Translations under genes and position numbers: made by a program | Shown here: positions 1 to 10,918 of the stretch, piece after piece | Numbering within the stretch: position 1 is the first letter of the stretch | How the letters are laid out: the number at the start of each line of letters is the position of its first letter | The notes under the pieces: generated by a model | The model's database searches: none | What the model was told of the DNA's origin: nothing | The model's input: only the letters and a program-made list of their open reading frames with translations | Source: Betaproteobacteria bacterium | GTDB taxonomy: Bacteria; Pseudomonadota; Gammaproteobacteria; Burkholderiales; Burkholderiaceae_E | Assembly: GCA_018970865.1 (NCBI GenBank) | Contig: JAGWVN010000005.1 | Coordinates: 1 to 64,000, forward strand | Length of the DNA stretch: 64,000 nucleotides | Reading direction: 5' to 3'

Positions 1-1257
1 GAGGGTGGCCGTGCCCACGCCGCGTCGCGGGGTGGTCACGGCGCGGATGAAGGCGGGGTCGTCCTCGTCGTTGGCGAGCAGGCGCAGCCACGCGAGCAGG
101 TCGCGGATCTCGCTGCGCTCGAAGAAGCTCTGCCCGCCCGAGAGCACATACGGGATCTTCTCCTTGCGCAGCGCCTGCTCGAGCACCCGCGCCTGGTGGT
201 TGCCGCGGTAGAGCACCGCGTAGTCGGCCCAGCGGCCGCGCCGCTCGAAGCGGTGGGCCGAGAGCCGGGCGGCCACCGACTCGGCCTCCTGCTCGTCGTC
301 GTCGCAGGCCACCACCGTGACCGGATCGCCCGGGCCGAGCTCGGACCAGAGGGTCTTCTCGTGCAGCTTGGGATTGTGGGCGATCAGCCGGTTGGCGGCC
401 TGCAGCACGTGCAGGCAGGAACGGTAGTTCTGCTCGAGCTTGATCACCCGCAGCGACGGGTAGTCGCGGCCCAGGCGCTCGAGGTTCTCGAGCGTGGCGC
501 CGCGCCAGCCGTAGATGGACTGGTCGTCGTCGCCCACCGCGGTGAAGGCGGCGCGCGGCCCGGCCAGCAGGCGCAGCAGCTCGTACTGGCTGGCGTTGGT
601 GTCCTGGTACTCGTCGACCAGCAGGTAGCGCAGCCGCTCGCGCCAGCGCTGCGCGGCCTGCGGATCGTCGCGCAGCAGCTGCACCGGCAGCCGGATGAGG
701 TCGTCGAAGTCCACCGCCTGGTAGGCCGACAGCGTGGCTGCGTACTCGCGATAGGCCAGCGCCGCCGAGGTGTCGGGCTCGCCGCGCGCCTGGGCGAGCG
801 CCTGCGCCGGGTCGACCATGGCGTTCTTCCAGAGCGAGATCCGCGAGACCACGGCGCGCAGCAGCTGGCGGTCGGTGGTGGCCAGGGCCTGCTGGACGAT
901 CGCCGTGGCATCGTCGGCATCGAGGATGGAGAAGGAGGGCTTCAGACCCAGCGCGCGGGCCTCGCTGCGGACGATCTGCACGCCCAGCGAGTGGAAGGTG
1001 CTCACCAGCGGCCGTTCGCGCTCGGGCAGGCGGACCAGTGCGGCGAGTCGCTCCTGCATCTCCTGGGCGGCCTTGTTGGTGAAGGTGATGGCCGCGATGG
1101 CCGAAGGCTGGATGCCGGCATCCACCAGGTGGGCGATCTTGTGGGTGATCACGCGGGTCTTGCCGCTGCCGGCGCCGGCGATCACCAGGCAGGGGCCGTC
1201 GAGATAGCGGATGGCCTCGCGCTGGGCGGGATTCAGCGGGGTGACCGGGTTGGCCAT
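1..1257 (-). CDS. rep: ATP-dependent DNA helicase Rep (C-terminus beyond left edge)
   Basis: Superfamily 1A 3'-5' DNA helicase used in replication restart. The first 419 residues are present and the gene runs off the left edge. Walker A AGAGSGKT is at residues 27-34, followed by TFTNKAA (motif Ia) and DEYQDTN at 215-221 (motif II, Mg-ATP). Further on are GDDDQSIYGWRGA (motif III), EQNYRS (motif IV) and LYRGNHQ. The DEYQDTN and LLYRGNHQ wording is closer to Rep than to UvrD or PcrA. The ATG is 4 bases past the priA stop, so priA and rep probably form one restart operon in which both proteins act at stalled forks. The C-terminal half (2A/2B domains) cannot be judged here. Confidence 0.93.
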   Translation of the reverse strand, partial: MANPVTPLNPAQREAIRYLDGPCLVIAGAGSGKTRVITHKIAHLVDAGIQPSAIAAITFTNKAAQEMQERLAALVRLPERERPLVSTFHSLGVQIVRSEARALGLKPSFSILDADDATAIVQQALATTDRQLLRAVVSRISLWKNAMVDPAQALAQARGEPDTSAALAYREYAATLSAYQAVDFDDLIRLPVQLLRDDPQAAQRWRERLRYLLVDEYQDTNASQYELLRLLAGPRAAFTAVGDDDQSIYGWRGATLENLERLGRDYPSLRVIKLEQNYRSCLHVLQAANRLIAHNPKLHEKTLWSELGPGDPVTVVACDDDEQEAESVAARLSAHRFERRGRWADYAVLYRGNHQARVLEQALRKEKIPYVLSGGQSFFERSEIRDLLAWLRLLANDEDDPAFIRAVTTPRRGVGTATL

Positions 1258-1261
1258 GGGC

Positions 1262-3328
<2,067 letters not shown>

Positions 3329-3402
3329 AACCTAGACTCCACTTTAAGTTCGACCCCTAAAGCGTGAGGTCATCGGGGGTTTTTCAGGTCGTTCACAGAA
3401 CC

Positions 3403-3411
3403 TGTGGATAA
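3403..3411 (-). promoter_or_regulatory. DnaA box 1 (TTATCCACA)
   Basis: The plus strand reads TGTGGATAA, the exact complement of the high-affinity DnaA box TTATCCACA. It lies 75 bases upstream of the priA start, next to weaker two-mismatch boxes (TCGTTCACA on the plus strand at about 3389-3397, and TTGGCCACA on the minus strand just to its right). Confidence 0.6.
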
Positions 3412-3459
3412 AACTGTGGCCAACCCGGCCCGATCGCCCGGAAACCCGCGCCAATCCTT

Positions 3460-3543
3460 GATGACGGGTTCGTTGCACGGTTTTTGGTCTGAGAAAAACT
3501 CATTATTAATCAGCGAGTTGCGAAATCACGATTCGATGACGGG
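3460..3543 (+). repeat. Two 9-bp direct repeats GATGACGGG
   Basis: GATGACGGG occurs at 3460-3468 and again at 3535-3543, in the same orientation, 75 bp apart. They bracket the most AT-rich part of the gap and lie between the two DnaA boxes. The role is unknown; they may be coincidental or protein-binding repeats. Confidence 0.4.
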
Positions 3544-3580
3544 CTGACTCCTGAACGCATATTTGAGCAGCCTCGTCAAG

Positions 3581-3589
3581 TGTGCATAA
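3581..3589 (-). promoter_or_regulatory. DnaA box 2 (TTATGCACA)
   Basis: The plus strand reads TGTGCATAA, complement of TTATGCACA, which fits the consensus TTATNCACA exactly. It has the same orientation as box 1, 178 bp away, and is separated from it by AT-rich sequence. Confidence 0.5.
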
Positions 3590-3759
3590 GTCAGGACGCT
3601 TGCCGCCGGCCACCCCGATGAAACGCGGCCTGTCAAGCGCCAGACCGGTGCGTGAGACGCGGGCACGGGCGCATGCCGGCGCCAGGGCGCGGCGCGCCGT
3701 ACGCCGGGCGGCGAACCCGGCGGCGGACAGGGAGGCAGACCCCGCAGCGCGCCCAGCCG

Positions 3760-4872
3760 CTACAGCGAGGAGGCGCTCGCACCCCGCCGACGCATCTCCC
3801 GGCTGTACTGATGCACGGTCTCGACCAGGGTATGGACATGGTCGGGCGGGGTGAACTGGGAGATGCCGTGGCCGAGGTTGAAGATGTGGGCGTGGCCGGC
3901 GCTGGGCGGGCCGAAGCTTTCGAGCACCTTGAGGGCCTGGGCGCGCACCTGCTCATGACCGGCCATGAGCACCATGGGGTCGAGATTGCCCTGGATGGCG
4001 CAGCGGTCACCCACCAGCGCCCGGGCCTGGCCGAGGTTCATGGTCCAGTCGACCCCGACCGCATCGCAGCCGGCGCCGGCGATCTGCTCCAGCCACAGGC
4101 CGCCGCCCTTGGTGAACACGATGGTGGGGACCCGGACCTTGACGCCACCCTCCTCGCGTTCGGGCCGCAGCGCCCGCAGCACCCGGCGGGTGTAGGCCAG
4201 CGAAAAGGCCTGGAAGGCGCCGTCGGCCAGCGCGCCGCCCCAGGAGTCGAAGATCATGACCGCCTGGGCGCCGGCCTCGATCTGGGCGTTGAGATAGTCG
4301 GCCACCGCCTGTGCGTTCACCTCGAGGATGCGGTGGAGCAGGTCGGGACGGCGATACAGCATGGTCTTGATCTGGCGGAAGTCGTCGCTGCCGCCGCCCT
4401 CGACCATGTAGCAGGCCAGGGTGAAGGGGCTGCCCGAGAAACCGATCAGGGGCACCTTGCCGCCGAGCGCCGACCGGATGGTGCGCACCGCGTCCATCAC
4501 ATAGCGAAGGGACTGGTTGGGGTCGGGCGCGGCCAGCTGGGCGACCGCCGCCTCGTCGCGCACCGGGCGCTCGAAGCGCGGACCCTCGCCCTCGGCGAAG
4601 TACAGGCCCAGGCCCATGGCGTCGGGCACGGTGAGGATGTCGGAGAACAGGATGGCCGCGTCCAGCGGATAGCGGGCCAGCGGCTGCAGCGTGACCTCGC
4701 AGGCGAGCTCGGGGTTCTTGCACAGGTTCAGGAAGCTGCCGGCGCGGGCCCGGGTGGCGTTGTACTCCGGCAGGTAGCGGCCGGCCTGGCGCATCAGCCA
4801 CACCGGGGTGTGCTCGGTGGGCTCCCGGCGCAGGGCCCGCAGGAAGGTGTCGTTGGCAACGGCAGCGGTCAT
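3760..4872 (-). CDS. hemE: Uroporphyrinogen decarboxylase HemE
   Basis: 370-residue cytosolic haem-biosynthesis enzyme that decarboxylates uroporphyrinogen III to coproporphyrinogen III. The N-terminal signature [10 protein letters not shown] is at residues 28-37. FSDIL follows at about 76 with the conserved substrate-binding aspartate. The C-terminal FNLGHGI supplies the conserved histidine. Length is typical for the family. Its ATG overlaps the TGA of the upstream Rossmann-fold gene by 4 bases, which indicates translational coupling. The C-terminus ends in a short Arg/Ser-rich tail. Confidence 0.96.
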   Translation of the reverse strand: MTAAVANDTFLRALRREPTEHTPVWLMRQAGRYLPEYNATRARAGSFLNLCKNPELACEVTLQPLARYPLDAAILFSDILTVPDAMGLGLYFAEGEGPRFERPVRDEAAVAQLAAPDPNQSLRYVMDAVRTIRSALGGKVPLIGFSGSPFTLACYMVEGGGSDDFRQIKTMLYRRPDLLHRILEVNAQAVADYLNAQIEAGAQAVMIFDSWGGALADGAFQAFSLAYTRRVLRALRPEREEGGVKVRVPTIVFTKGGGLWLEQIAGAGCDAVGVDWTMNLGQARALVGDRCAIQGNLDPMVLMAGHEQVRAQALKVLESFGPPSAGHAHIFNLGHGISQFTPPDHVHTLVETVHQYSREMRRRGASASSL

Positions 4873-5609
4873 GGGGAGGTCTTTCGGGGTGGATCGGCGG
4901 CAGGCGGGCGGGAAGCCGCCTCTGGCCCGACGGGCGCCGGGGAATCGGCAGGGGGAGTGACCGGCGCCAGCAGTGCCGGGATTCTATCCGCGCCGAGCAC
5001 GCTCACGCCGTCGCGGGCGCGGCGCATGGCGGCCACGGCGCAGCGGGCGAGTTCCTCGCTGCGCAGCACCGGCATCGAGCGGGGCATCGCCAGCATCTGG
5101 AGACTGGTGTAGATCGACGCCACCCGCTCCACCCAGCCCATGGCCTTGCCGCCAGCCTCGACCACCGGCCGCAGCACGGTGAGCGAGCTGAACGGGAGCG
5201 CCGCCAGGGCGAGTTCGGCCTCGCCGGCCAGGCCGGCGCGCAAGCCGCCCATCTGCTGCCAGACCGGGGTGGGCGAGACGAGCACCAGGCGGCGCGCCCC
5301 GGCGGCGCAGGCCGCCTGCGCAACGGCGAGCAGGCGCGCGGGTTCCACCGCCACCCAGGCGGCGTCACGGCCATGGAAGGAGCGGGCCGGGGCGCCGGGC
5401 GCCGCCACCGCCACGAAGGCGTCGTGCACCGGCGGCAGGGCGTGCAGGGGCGCGAGCGCCAGGCCGCGCACGCCCAGCGACATCGGCGCCTGGGCGAGCG
5501 CCACCACCTCGGCGTAGTCGCCGTCGGCGAGCACGCGGTTGAGCAAGGCCTCGCCGAAGCGGCCGGTGGCGCCGGCCACCAGGGCCACGCGCCGGTGAGC
5601 GTCAGACAT
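4869..5609 (-). CDS. NAD(P)-binding Rossmann-fold protein, semialdehyde/nucleoside-sugar epimerase-like
   Basis: 246-residue protein beginning [20 protein letters not shown], with the dinucleotide-binding pattern GATGRFG at about residues 13-19, as in atypical short-chain dehydrogenases (NAD(P)H-binding, NmrA/epimerase-like). No classical YxxxK catalytic pair is obvious, so the enzymatic role is uncertain; it could be a redox sensor. The C-terminal 40 residues are Pro/Ala-rich and probably disordered. It overlaps hemE by 4 bp (ATGA), so the two are very likely co-transcribed. A haem-related role is possible but rests on position only. Confidence 0.7.
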   Translation of the reverse strand: MSDAHRRVALVAGATGRFGEALLNRVLADGDYAEVVALAQAPMSLGVRGLALAPLHALPPVHDAFVAVAAPGAPARSFHGRDAAWVAVEPARLLAVAQAACAAGARRLVLVSPTPVWQQMGGLRAGLAGEAELALAALPFSSLTVLRPVVEAGGKAMGWVERVASIYTSLQMLAMPRSMPVLRSEELARCAVAAMRRARDGVSVLGADRIPALLAPVTPPADSPAPVGPEAASRPPAADPPRKTSP

Positions 5610-5657
5610 GGGCGCGGATCGCGGCGGGCGGCAGGGGCGGGCAGCGGCGGGACGCGC

Positions 5658-7220
5658 TCAGATCACCAGCTCGATCAGCGTGGGGCCGGGCGTGGCCACC
5701 GAGCGCGCGAACTGCTGCGCGAAATCGCCGAGGGTGTCGGCACGGGTGGCCGACACGCCCATGCCGCGGGCGAGCGACAGCCAGTCGAGCGCCGGGGAAT
5801 CCAGCGAAAGCATCTGCGAGGCCCGCGGGCCGGGCTCGCCCGCGCCCACGCCGAGGAACTCGCCGCGCAGGATCTGGTAGGCCCGGTTGGCGAACACCAC
5901 CACCGTGGCATTGAGGCCTTCCCGGGCCATGGTCCAGAGGGCCTGCAGGGTGTACATGCCGCTGCCGTCGCCCTCGAGCACCACCACCCGGCGATCGGGG
6001 GCGGCGATGGCCGCGCCCACCGCCACCGGCATGGCAAAGCCGATGGACCCGCCGGTGCCGGTGAGCCAGTCATGCGGCGGCGCGCCGGCGGTGGCCGCGC
6101 TGAAGGCACGGCCGAAAGTCACCGACTCGTCGACCACGATGGCATTCTCGGGCAGCAGGCTCGACAGGATGGCGGCCACGCCCTCGGAGCTGACCGCGCC
6201 GGTGGGGAGTTCGCTGGCGGAGAGCCGCCGGGCCTGGGCCACGCCAGCCGGCGCGAGCGCGCTCGCGCCCAGCCGATCGGCCAGCGCCGCGAGGGCGCCA
6301 TCGAGGTCTTCATCGACCTCGGCCAGGGTGATGAACTCGCACGCGGGCGGCGCGAGCAGGCTGGGTTTGTCGGGGTAGGCGAAGAAGGCCACCGGCGGGG
6401 TGGCGCCTACCAGCACGATGCGGCGAAAGCGCGAGAGCGCGGCCTGCGCCGCCTCGACCACATAGGGCACCCGCAGGGCCGCCACCCGGCCGGCGCCGCG
6501 CTGCACCCGCGCGGCCGCGAATTCGGACATCACCGCGCAACCGGTCTTCGCAGCGATGCGGCCGGCACGGGCCAGCGGCGACTCCCGCAGGGCGTGGCCG
6601 CCGAGCAGCAGCAGGGTGTCGGGGCCGAGTGCCTGGGCCGCCGCGGCCACCCGCTCGTCAGCCACGGCGCGGGGCGCGGCCACCGTCAAGGGCCCGCGCG
6701 GCGCCGCGGCGCCGGCCGAAACCGTGCCCCAGGCCGTGTCGGCCGGCAGGATCAGGGTGGCGATTTGACCGGGCGCGGTGCGGGCCTGGGCCACCGCGGC
6801 GCGGCCGTCGGTGGCGATGTCGTCGGCGCTGCGGCTGGTGTGCACCCAGTGCGACATCGGGCGGGCCACGCCTTCGATGTCGCTGGTGAGCGGCGCGTTC
6901 AGGGGGATGTGATAGGTGGCGTGCTCCCCGACCACATTGACGATGCCGGAACGCGCCTTGCGCGCGTTGTGCAGGTTGGCCAGGCCGTTGCCCAGGCCCG
7001 GACCGAGGTGCAGCAGGGTGCTGGCCGGGCGTTCGGCGATCCGCCAGTAGCCGTCGGCCGCGCCGGTGACCACGCCCTCGAACAGGCCGAGCACGCAGCG
7101 CATGCCCGGGATGCGATCCAGCGCGGAGACGAAGTGCATCTCCGAGGTGCCGGGGTTGGTGAAGCAGACATCCACACCGGTTTCGAGCAGGGTGTGGACG
7201 AGGCTTTCGGCTCCGTTCAT
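5658..7220 (-). CDS. Thiamine-diphosphate enzyme, acetolactate synthase/benzoylformate decarboxylase family
   Basis: 520-residue ThDP-dependent enzyme. The N-terminal PYR domain has NPGTSEMHFVSAL and the ThDP-activating glutamate in LFEGVVTGAADGYWR. The central domain is followed by a C-terminal PP domain whose GDGSGMYTLQALWTMAREG...N pattern is the classical ThDP/Mg motif. No regulatory subunit (ilvN) is adjacent, so branched-chain amino acid synthesis is unlikely. A 2-oxo-acid decarboxylase or carboligase role fits better, with substrate unknown. The start is the ATG at 7220, where the family N-terminus (MNGAESLVHTLLETGVDVCF) begins; the upstream in-frame extension looks non-coding. Confidence 0.85.
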   Translation of the reverse strand: MNGAESLVHTLLETGVDVCFTNPGTSEMHFVSALDRIPGMRCVLGLFEGVVTGAADGYWRIAERPASTLLHLGPGLGNGLANLHNARKARSGIVNVVGEHATYHIPLNAPLTSDIEGVARPMSHWVHTSRSADDIATDGRAAVAQARTAPGQIATLILPADTAWGTVSAGAAAPRGPLTVAAPRAVADERVAAAAQALGPDTLLLLGGHALRESPLARAGRIAAKTGCAVMSEFAAARVQRGAGRVAALRVPYVVEAAQAALSRFRRIVLVGATPPVAFFAYPDKPSLLAPPACEFITLAEVDEDLDGALAALADRLGASALAPAGVAQARRLSASELPTGAVSSEGVAAILSSLLPENAIVVDESVTFGRAFSAATAGAPPHDWLTGTGGSIGFAMPVAVGAAIAAPDRRVVVLEGDGSGMYTLQALWTMAREGLNATVVVFANRAYQILRGEFLGVGAGEPGPRASQMLSLDSPALDWLSLARGMGVSATRADTLGDFAQQFARSVATPGPTLIELVI

Positions 7221-7362
7221 GGCGTCGGTCTCCGCGGGGAAGGGCCCGCGGGCAGCGGGCCGACCGACGATGCTAACCGGGAACGCCGCAGGCACCCGGC
7301 CGCCCGAGGCGGCTTACGGAAGGCTCCAGGCGCTCAGGGCGGGCCGGGCGATCCCGGCCGGG

Positions 7363-7423
7363 CCCGAGGTGCACGCCGGGCCGGGCCGAGCCCGAGGCGC
7401 GCGCCGGGCCGGGCCGGGCCGGG
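7363..7423. repeat. Imperfect 25-bp duplicate and CCGGG tandem tract
   Basis: Two 25-bp copies beginning CCCGAGG and ending GCCGGGCCGGGCC lie at 7363-7387 and 7391-7415 (23 of 25 bases identical). The second runs into a perfect CCGGG x4 tract at 7404-7423. They lie in the 232-bp space between the phasin stop and the start of the ThDP-enzyme gene. The sequence can fold strongly and may help to terminate phasin transcription, but no T-run follows. Confidence 0.6.
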
Positions 7424-7452
7424 CGCGGGACGCTCCGGCCTGGCCGGACCCG

Positions 7453-7980
7453 TCAGGCCGACTTGCGGCCGGTCGCCTTGGTGGCGGCGCTGACGCCGGC
7501 CTGGGCCTGGTCGGCGAGCTGGCGCGTGGCCTTGAAGACCTGGTCGTAGGTGGTGGCGGCGGTGGCGATGGTGGTGCGCAGCACCTGCACCACGCCCTCG
7601 GAGCCGGCCGGGGCGTTCTTGGCGAGCAGCTCCACCGCGGCGAGCAGCTGCTTGTTGCCGTCGGTGATCTGCTTCTCGGCCAGCGAGCTCAGCTCGACGC
7701 CGGTCTGGCTGGACAGCTGGTAGATCTCCTTGGCCCAGGCGGTCAGCGCCTCGGTGGAGGGCTTGGCCATCTCGCTGATCACGCGGCTGGCCTGCTGCGG
7801 GTCCTTGGCGGAAAACAGGGCCTTGAGCTGGTCGCTGGTCTGGGCCAGGGCCTCGCCGGCGGTCTTGAGGTTGAGCTCGGCCAGCTTGCCGAAGCCCTCG
7901 AGCGCGCGGGTGGCGGCGGCCTGGGAGGCGCTCAGGGTCTCGGCGTGGAGCTTCATCAGGTCTTCAGGGGTCTTGATCAT
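7453..7980 (-). CDS. phaP: Phasin family protein (polyhydroxyalkanoate granule-associated)
   Basis: 175-residue phasin that coats polyhydroxyalkanoate granules. It has the family layout: N-terminal [20 protein letters not shown], a long amphipathic helical body rich in Ala/Gln/Leu ([19 protein letters not shown] is typical), and a C-terminal Lys/Ala tail. There is no signal peptide or membrane segment. The ATG at 7980 begins the family N-terminus; the longer reading frame up to 8082 crosses the promoter. A perfect TTGACA box and two TGC/GCA palindromes upstream suggest control by a PhaR-type repressor. No PHA synthase gene is in the window. Confidence 0.9.
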   Translation of the reverse strand: MIKTPEDLMKLHAETLSASQAAATRALEGFGKLAELNLKTAGEALAQTSDQLKALFSAKDPQQASRVISEMAKPSTEALTAWAKEIYQLSSQTGVELSSLAEKQITDGNKQLLAAVELLAKNAPAGSEGVVQVLRTTIATAATTYDQVFKATRQLADQAQAGVSAATKATGRKSA

Positions 7981-8037
7981 GGTGTCCTCGGATTCGGTGG
8001 CTGGGCCGGTGTCGACCGACCGCTGACGCAGCGATGC

Positions 8038-8046
8038 TGCACTGCA
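8038..8046. promoter_or_regulatory. Candidate downstream phasin operator (TGCACTGCA)
   Basis: TGCA-C-TGCA is a 9-bp inverted repeat at the predicted transcription start of the phasin gene, about ten bases after the -10 hexamer. Its half-site is shared in part with the palindrome at 8090-8104. PhaR-type autorepressors are known to bind TGC/GCA-containing repeats; the assignment here is inference. Confidence 0.35.
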
Positions 8047-8054
8047 CAATCCGT

Positions 8055-8082
8055 ATTCTCCGGGCGCGGCGTCGCTTGTCAA
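8055..8082 (-). promoter_or_regulatory. Phasin sigma70 promoter
   Basis: On the minus strand a perfect TTGACA (8077-8082) is followed after 16 bp by GAGAAT (8055-8060, 4 of 6 matches). The distance to the phasin ATG (7980) leaves a leader of about 65-70 nt. Confidence 0.5.
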
Positions 8083-8089
8083 GCCGATT

Positions 8090-8104
8090 TGTTGCGACGC
8101 AACA
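8090..8104. promoter_or_regulatory. 15-bp palindrome TGTTGCGACGCAACA, candidate PhaR operator
   Basis: TGTTGCG-A-CGCAACA is a perfect 7-1-7 inverted repeat seven bases upstream of the phasin -35 box, in the phasin/coaA divergent region. The position and the TGC/GCA half-sites suit a repressor of phasin expression such as PhaR. A role in coaA control cannot be excluded. Confidence 0.5.
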
Positions 8105-8195
8105 TTCGGATCGGAATTCGGCCGTCCGGACGCGCACGCGGCGGTGGGCGCGCCGATTCCGGCGACAATGGCGCATCGACGATCGAAAGGCTTCG

Positions 8196-9221
8196 ATGGA
8201 TCCCCTGCCCGCTGTCTCCGGCGCCCCGGCCGAAGACGCCGCCACCCGCGCTGCCCCCCTGCTGCGCGGCAGTGGCAAGACCGAGTATTCCGCCTACATC
8301 GAGTTTGCCCGCGACGACTGGGCGCGCCTGCGCTCGAACACCCCGCTCACGCTCGCGGAGGACGACCTCACCGCCCTGCGCGGTGTGACCGAGCAGGTGT
8401 CGATGCAGGATGTGGTCGATGTCTACCTGCCGCTGTCTCGCCTGCTCAATCTGCATTTCCGCTCGGCGCGCAGCCTGAGCGGCGTGAAGGACGAGTTCCT
8501 CGGGCGGCTGGTGGGCAGCCGCCCGTATGTGATCGGCGTGGCCGGCAGCGTGGCGGTGGGCAAGAGCACCTTCGCGCGCGTGCTGCAGGCCCTGCTCGCG
8601 CGCTGGCCCGACCACCCCCGTGTCTCGCTCATCACCACCGACGGCTTTCTGCACCCCAACCGGGTGCTGCTCGAGCGCGGCCTGATGAAGCGCAAGGGCT
8701 TCCCCGAGAGCTACGACCGCCGCCGCATGGTGGAGTTCCTGGCCGACACCAAGGCCGGCAAGCGGCGGGTGGAGGCGCCGGTGTACTCGCACCGCAGCTA
8801 CGACATCGTGCCCGGCGAGGCCGAGGTGGTGGAGGAGCCCGACATCCTGATCTTCGAGGGGCTGAATGTGCTCCAGACCGGCACGGTCGACCCTGGGCGC
8901 ACCCGCACGCCGAGCGTGATCGTGTCCGACTTCTTCGACTTTTCCATCTATGTCGACGCCGACGAGGCGCACATCGAGCGCTGGTACATCGACCGCTTCC
9001 TGCTGCTGCAGCGCACGGTGTTCAGCAACCCCCAGTCGTACTTCCACCACTACAAGGATCTGCCGCCCGACGAGGCGGTGGCGGTGGCCCGCGAGATCTG
9101 GAGCAGCATCAACCTGCTGAACCTGCGCGAGAACATCCTGCCCACCCGCGAGCGCGCCAATGTGGTGCTGCGCAAACGCGCCGACCACACCGTGGGCGAG
9201 GTGTGGCTGCGGGAGATCTAA
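8196..9221 (+). CDS. coaA: Type I pantothenate kinase CoaA
   Basis: 341-residue pantothenate kinase, the first and usually rate-limiting step of coenzyme A synthesis, subject to CoA feedback in this family. The P-loop GSVAVGKST is at residues 117-125. TDGFL holds the catalytic Asp, [12 protein letters not shown] follows, and [12 protein letters not shown] and FEGLNVLQ are family-specific. The ATG at 8196 has AAAGG upstream and gives a protein slightly longer than E. coli CoaA (316) because of a 20-residue Ala/Pro-rich N-terminal tail. Many betaproteobacteria instead use type III CoaX, so the type I gene is worth noting. Confidence 0.95.
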   Translation: MDPLPAVSGAPAEDAATRAAPLLRGSGKTEYSAYIEFARDDWARLRSNTPLTLAEDDLTALRGVTEQVSMQDVVDVYLPLSRLLNLHFRSARSLSGVKDEFLGRLVGSRPYVIGVAGSVAVGKSTFARVLQALLARWPDHPRVSLITTDGFLHPNRVLLERGLMKRKGFPESYDRRRMVEFLADTKAGKRRVEAPVYSHRSYDIVPGEAEVVEEPDILIFEGLNVLQTGTVDPGRTRTPSVIVSDFFDFSIYVDADEAHIERWYIDRFLLLQRTVFSNPQSYFHHYKDLPPDEAVAVAREIWSSINLLNLRENILPTRERANVVLRKRADHTVGEVWLREI

Positions 9222-9325
9222 CTGCCGTCAGGCCGGGTCCCACGGCTTGCATGACTGGGGCAGGCGGGAAATCGACAGGCCGGCAGGGTCAACGGCCATA
9301 ATGGCCGATTGCCCGGGAACCGACG

Positions 9326-10918
9326 ATGCTCCACAGCCTGACTTGCCTTGGCGGCATGGTGACCGCCCCCCATCACCTCGCCGCGCAGGCGGGGCTCGCG
9401 GTGCTGCGCGACGGCGGCAACGCCGTCGAGGCCATGGTGGCCGCGGCCGCCGCCATTGCGGTGGTGTATCCGCACATGAACAGCATCGGCGGCGACGGCT
9501 TCTGGCTGATCGCCGAGCCGGGACGCGATCCGGTGGCGGTGCGGGCCTGCGGTGCAGCCGCAGCCTTGGCCACGCCGCGGTTCTATGCCGAGCACGGCGA
9601 TGCCGCCATCCCCACCCGCGGACCGAGGGCGGCGCTCACAGCAGCCGGCGCGGTGGGCGGCTGGGCGCGCGCGCTGGCCGTGGCGGCGCCCTGGGGCAAG
9701 CCGCTGCCGCTGCCTCGGCTGCTCGCCGAGGCCCGACATCACGCCCGCCAGGGCGTGCCGGTGACCCGATCGCAGGTGGCCCTCACCGCCAGCAAATGGG
9801 CCGAGTGCGCGCCGGTGAGCGGGTTTGCCGAGACCTTCGCGCCGCGCGGCCTGCCCGCGCTCAACGAGGTCATCGCCAATCCGCGGCTGGGCGACACCCT
9901 GGAGCAGCTCGGCCGTGCCGGGCTCGATGATTTCTACCGGGGCGACCTCGCCCGCAGCATGGCGGCCGATCTCGAGAAAGTCGGCAGCCCGGTTCGGTTG
10001 GCGGACCTGGAGTCCTGCCGCGCCGAAGTGGTGCCGGCCCTGTCGGTCGCCGTGTCGGCTGGCCGCCTCTTCAACCAGCCCCCGCCCACGCAGGGCGTGT
10101 CCTCGCTGGCCATCCTGGGCATCTTCGACCGGCTGGGCGTGACCGAGGCCGAGGGCTTCGAGCATCTGCACGGGCTGGTGGAGTCCACCAAGCAGGCCTT
10201 CCTGTGGCGCAATGCCCATGTGGGCGATCCTGCCCTGATGGCGGTGCGCGGTGCCGATCCGCAGGCCTTCCTGTCGGATGCGTCACTCGCCGCCCGCGCG
10301 GCGCGGATCGACCCGCGCCGGGCCGCGCCCTGGCCGCAGCCCACCCTGCCCGGTGACACCATCTGGATGGGCACCGCCGACGCTTCCGGGCGGGTGTGCA
10401 GCTACATCCAGAGCATCTACTGGGAATTCGGCAGCGGCGTGGTGCTGGCCGGATCAGGCGTCAACTGGCAGAACCGGGGCGCGAGCTTCACCCTGGGCCC
10501 CGGCCCCAACCAGCTCGGGCCGGGCCGCCTGCCCTTCCATACCCTCAACCCGGCGATGGCCCGCCTGCGTGATGGCCGCACCCTGGCCTACGGCACCATG
10601 GGCGGCGAGGGTCAGCCGCAAACCCAGGCGGCGGTGTTCAGCCGCCATGTGCTCTTCGGGCAGAACCTGCAGGCGGCGGTCAGCGCGCCGCGCTGGCTGC
10701 TCGGGCGCACCTGGGGCGAGGAGAGCACCAACCTGAAGATCGAATCGCGGGTGGAGCCGGCGGTGATCGCCAGGCTGCGCGCCGCCGGCCACGATGTGCA
10801 GGTGGTGGGCGGGTATGAGGACATGATGGGCCACGCGGGCGCGGTGCAGGTGCACCCCGGTGGCGTGATTGAAGGCGCCACCGACCCGCGGGCCGATGGC
10901 GTGTGCGCCGGCTTCTAG
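9326..10918 (+). CDS. Gamma-glutamyltransferase family protein
   Basis: 530-residue Ntn-hydrolase of the gamma-glutamyltransferase family. The N-terminal region has [30 protein letters not shown], the conserved large-subunit opening. The autocleavage threonine expected at the small-subunit start corresponds to T345 in [11 protein letters not shown]; classical enzymes read TTH(Y/F)S here, so this protein belongs to a divergent branch. [11 protein letters not shown] near 430 resembles the GGS/GG oxyanion region. No signal peptide is visible, unlike periplasmic GGT. Its TAG stop shares the four bases CTAG with the atpC stop on the other strand. Substrate unknown. Confidence 0.8.
   Translation: MLHSLTCLGGMVTAPHHLAAQAGLAVLRDGGNAVEAMVAAAAAIAVVYPHMNSIGGDGFWLIAEPGRDPVAVRACGAAAALATPRFYAEHGDAAIPTRGPRAALTAAGAVGGWARALAVAAPWGKPLPLPRLLAEARHHARQGVPVTRSQVALTASKWAECAPVSGFAETFAPRGLPALNEVIANPRLGDTLEQLGRAGLDDFYRGDLARSMAADLEKVGSPVRLADLESCRAEVVPALSVAVSAGRLFNQPPPTQGVSSLAILGIFDRLGVTEAEGFEHLHGLVESTKQAFLWRNAHVGDPALMAVRGADPQAFLSDASLAARAARIDPRRAAPWPQPTLPGDTIWMGTADASGRVCSYIQSIYWEFGSGVVLAGSGVNWQNRGASFTLGPGPNQLGPGRLPFHTLNPAMARLRDGRTLAYGTMGGEGQPQTQAAVFSRHVLFGQNLQAAVSAPRWLLGRTWGEESTNLKIESRVEPAVIARLRAAGHDVQVVGGYEDMMGHAGAVQVHPGGVIEGATDPRADGVCAGF

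Larger units (their letters stand above)
3329..3759. other. priA-hemE intergenic region, AT-richer, with DnaA boxes
   Basis: This 431-bp gap between the priA start and the hemE stop holds no convincing gene. Positions 3340-3600 are visibly poorer in GC than the flanks, with stretches such as CATTATTAATCAG near 3500. It contains two exact DnaA boxes and two 9-bp direct repeats (listed separately). The part from 3600 to 3759 is ordinary GC-rich spacer. The priA promoter must lie here, but no strong -35/-10 pair was found. It could be a DnaA-regulated promoter or a replication origin element. Confidence 0.6.
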
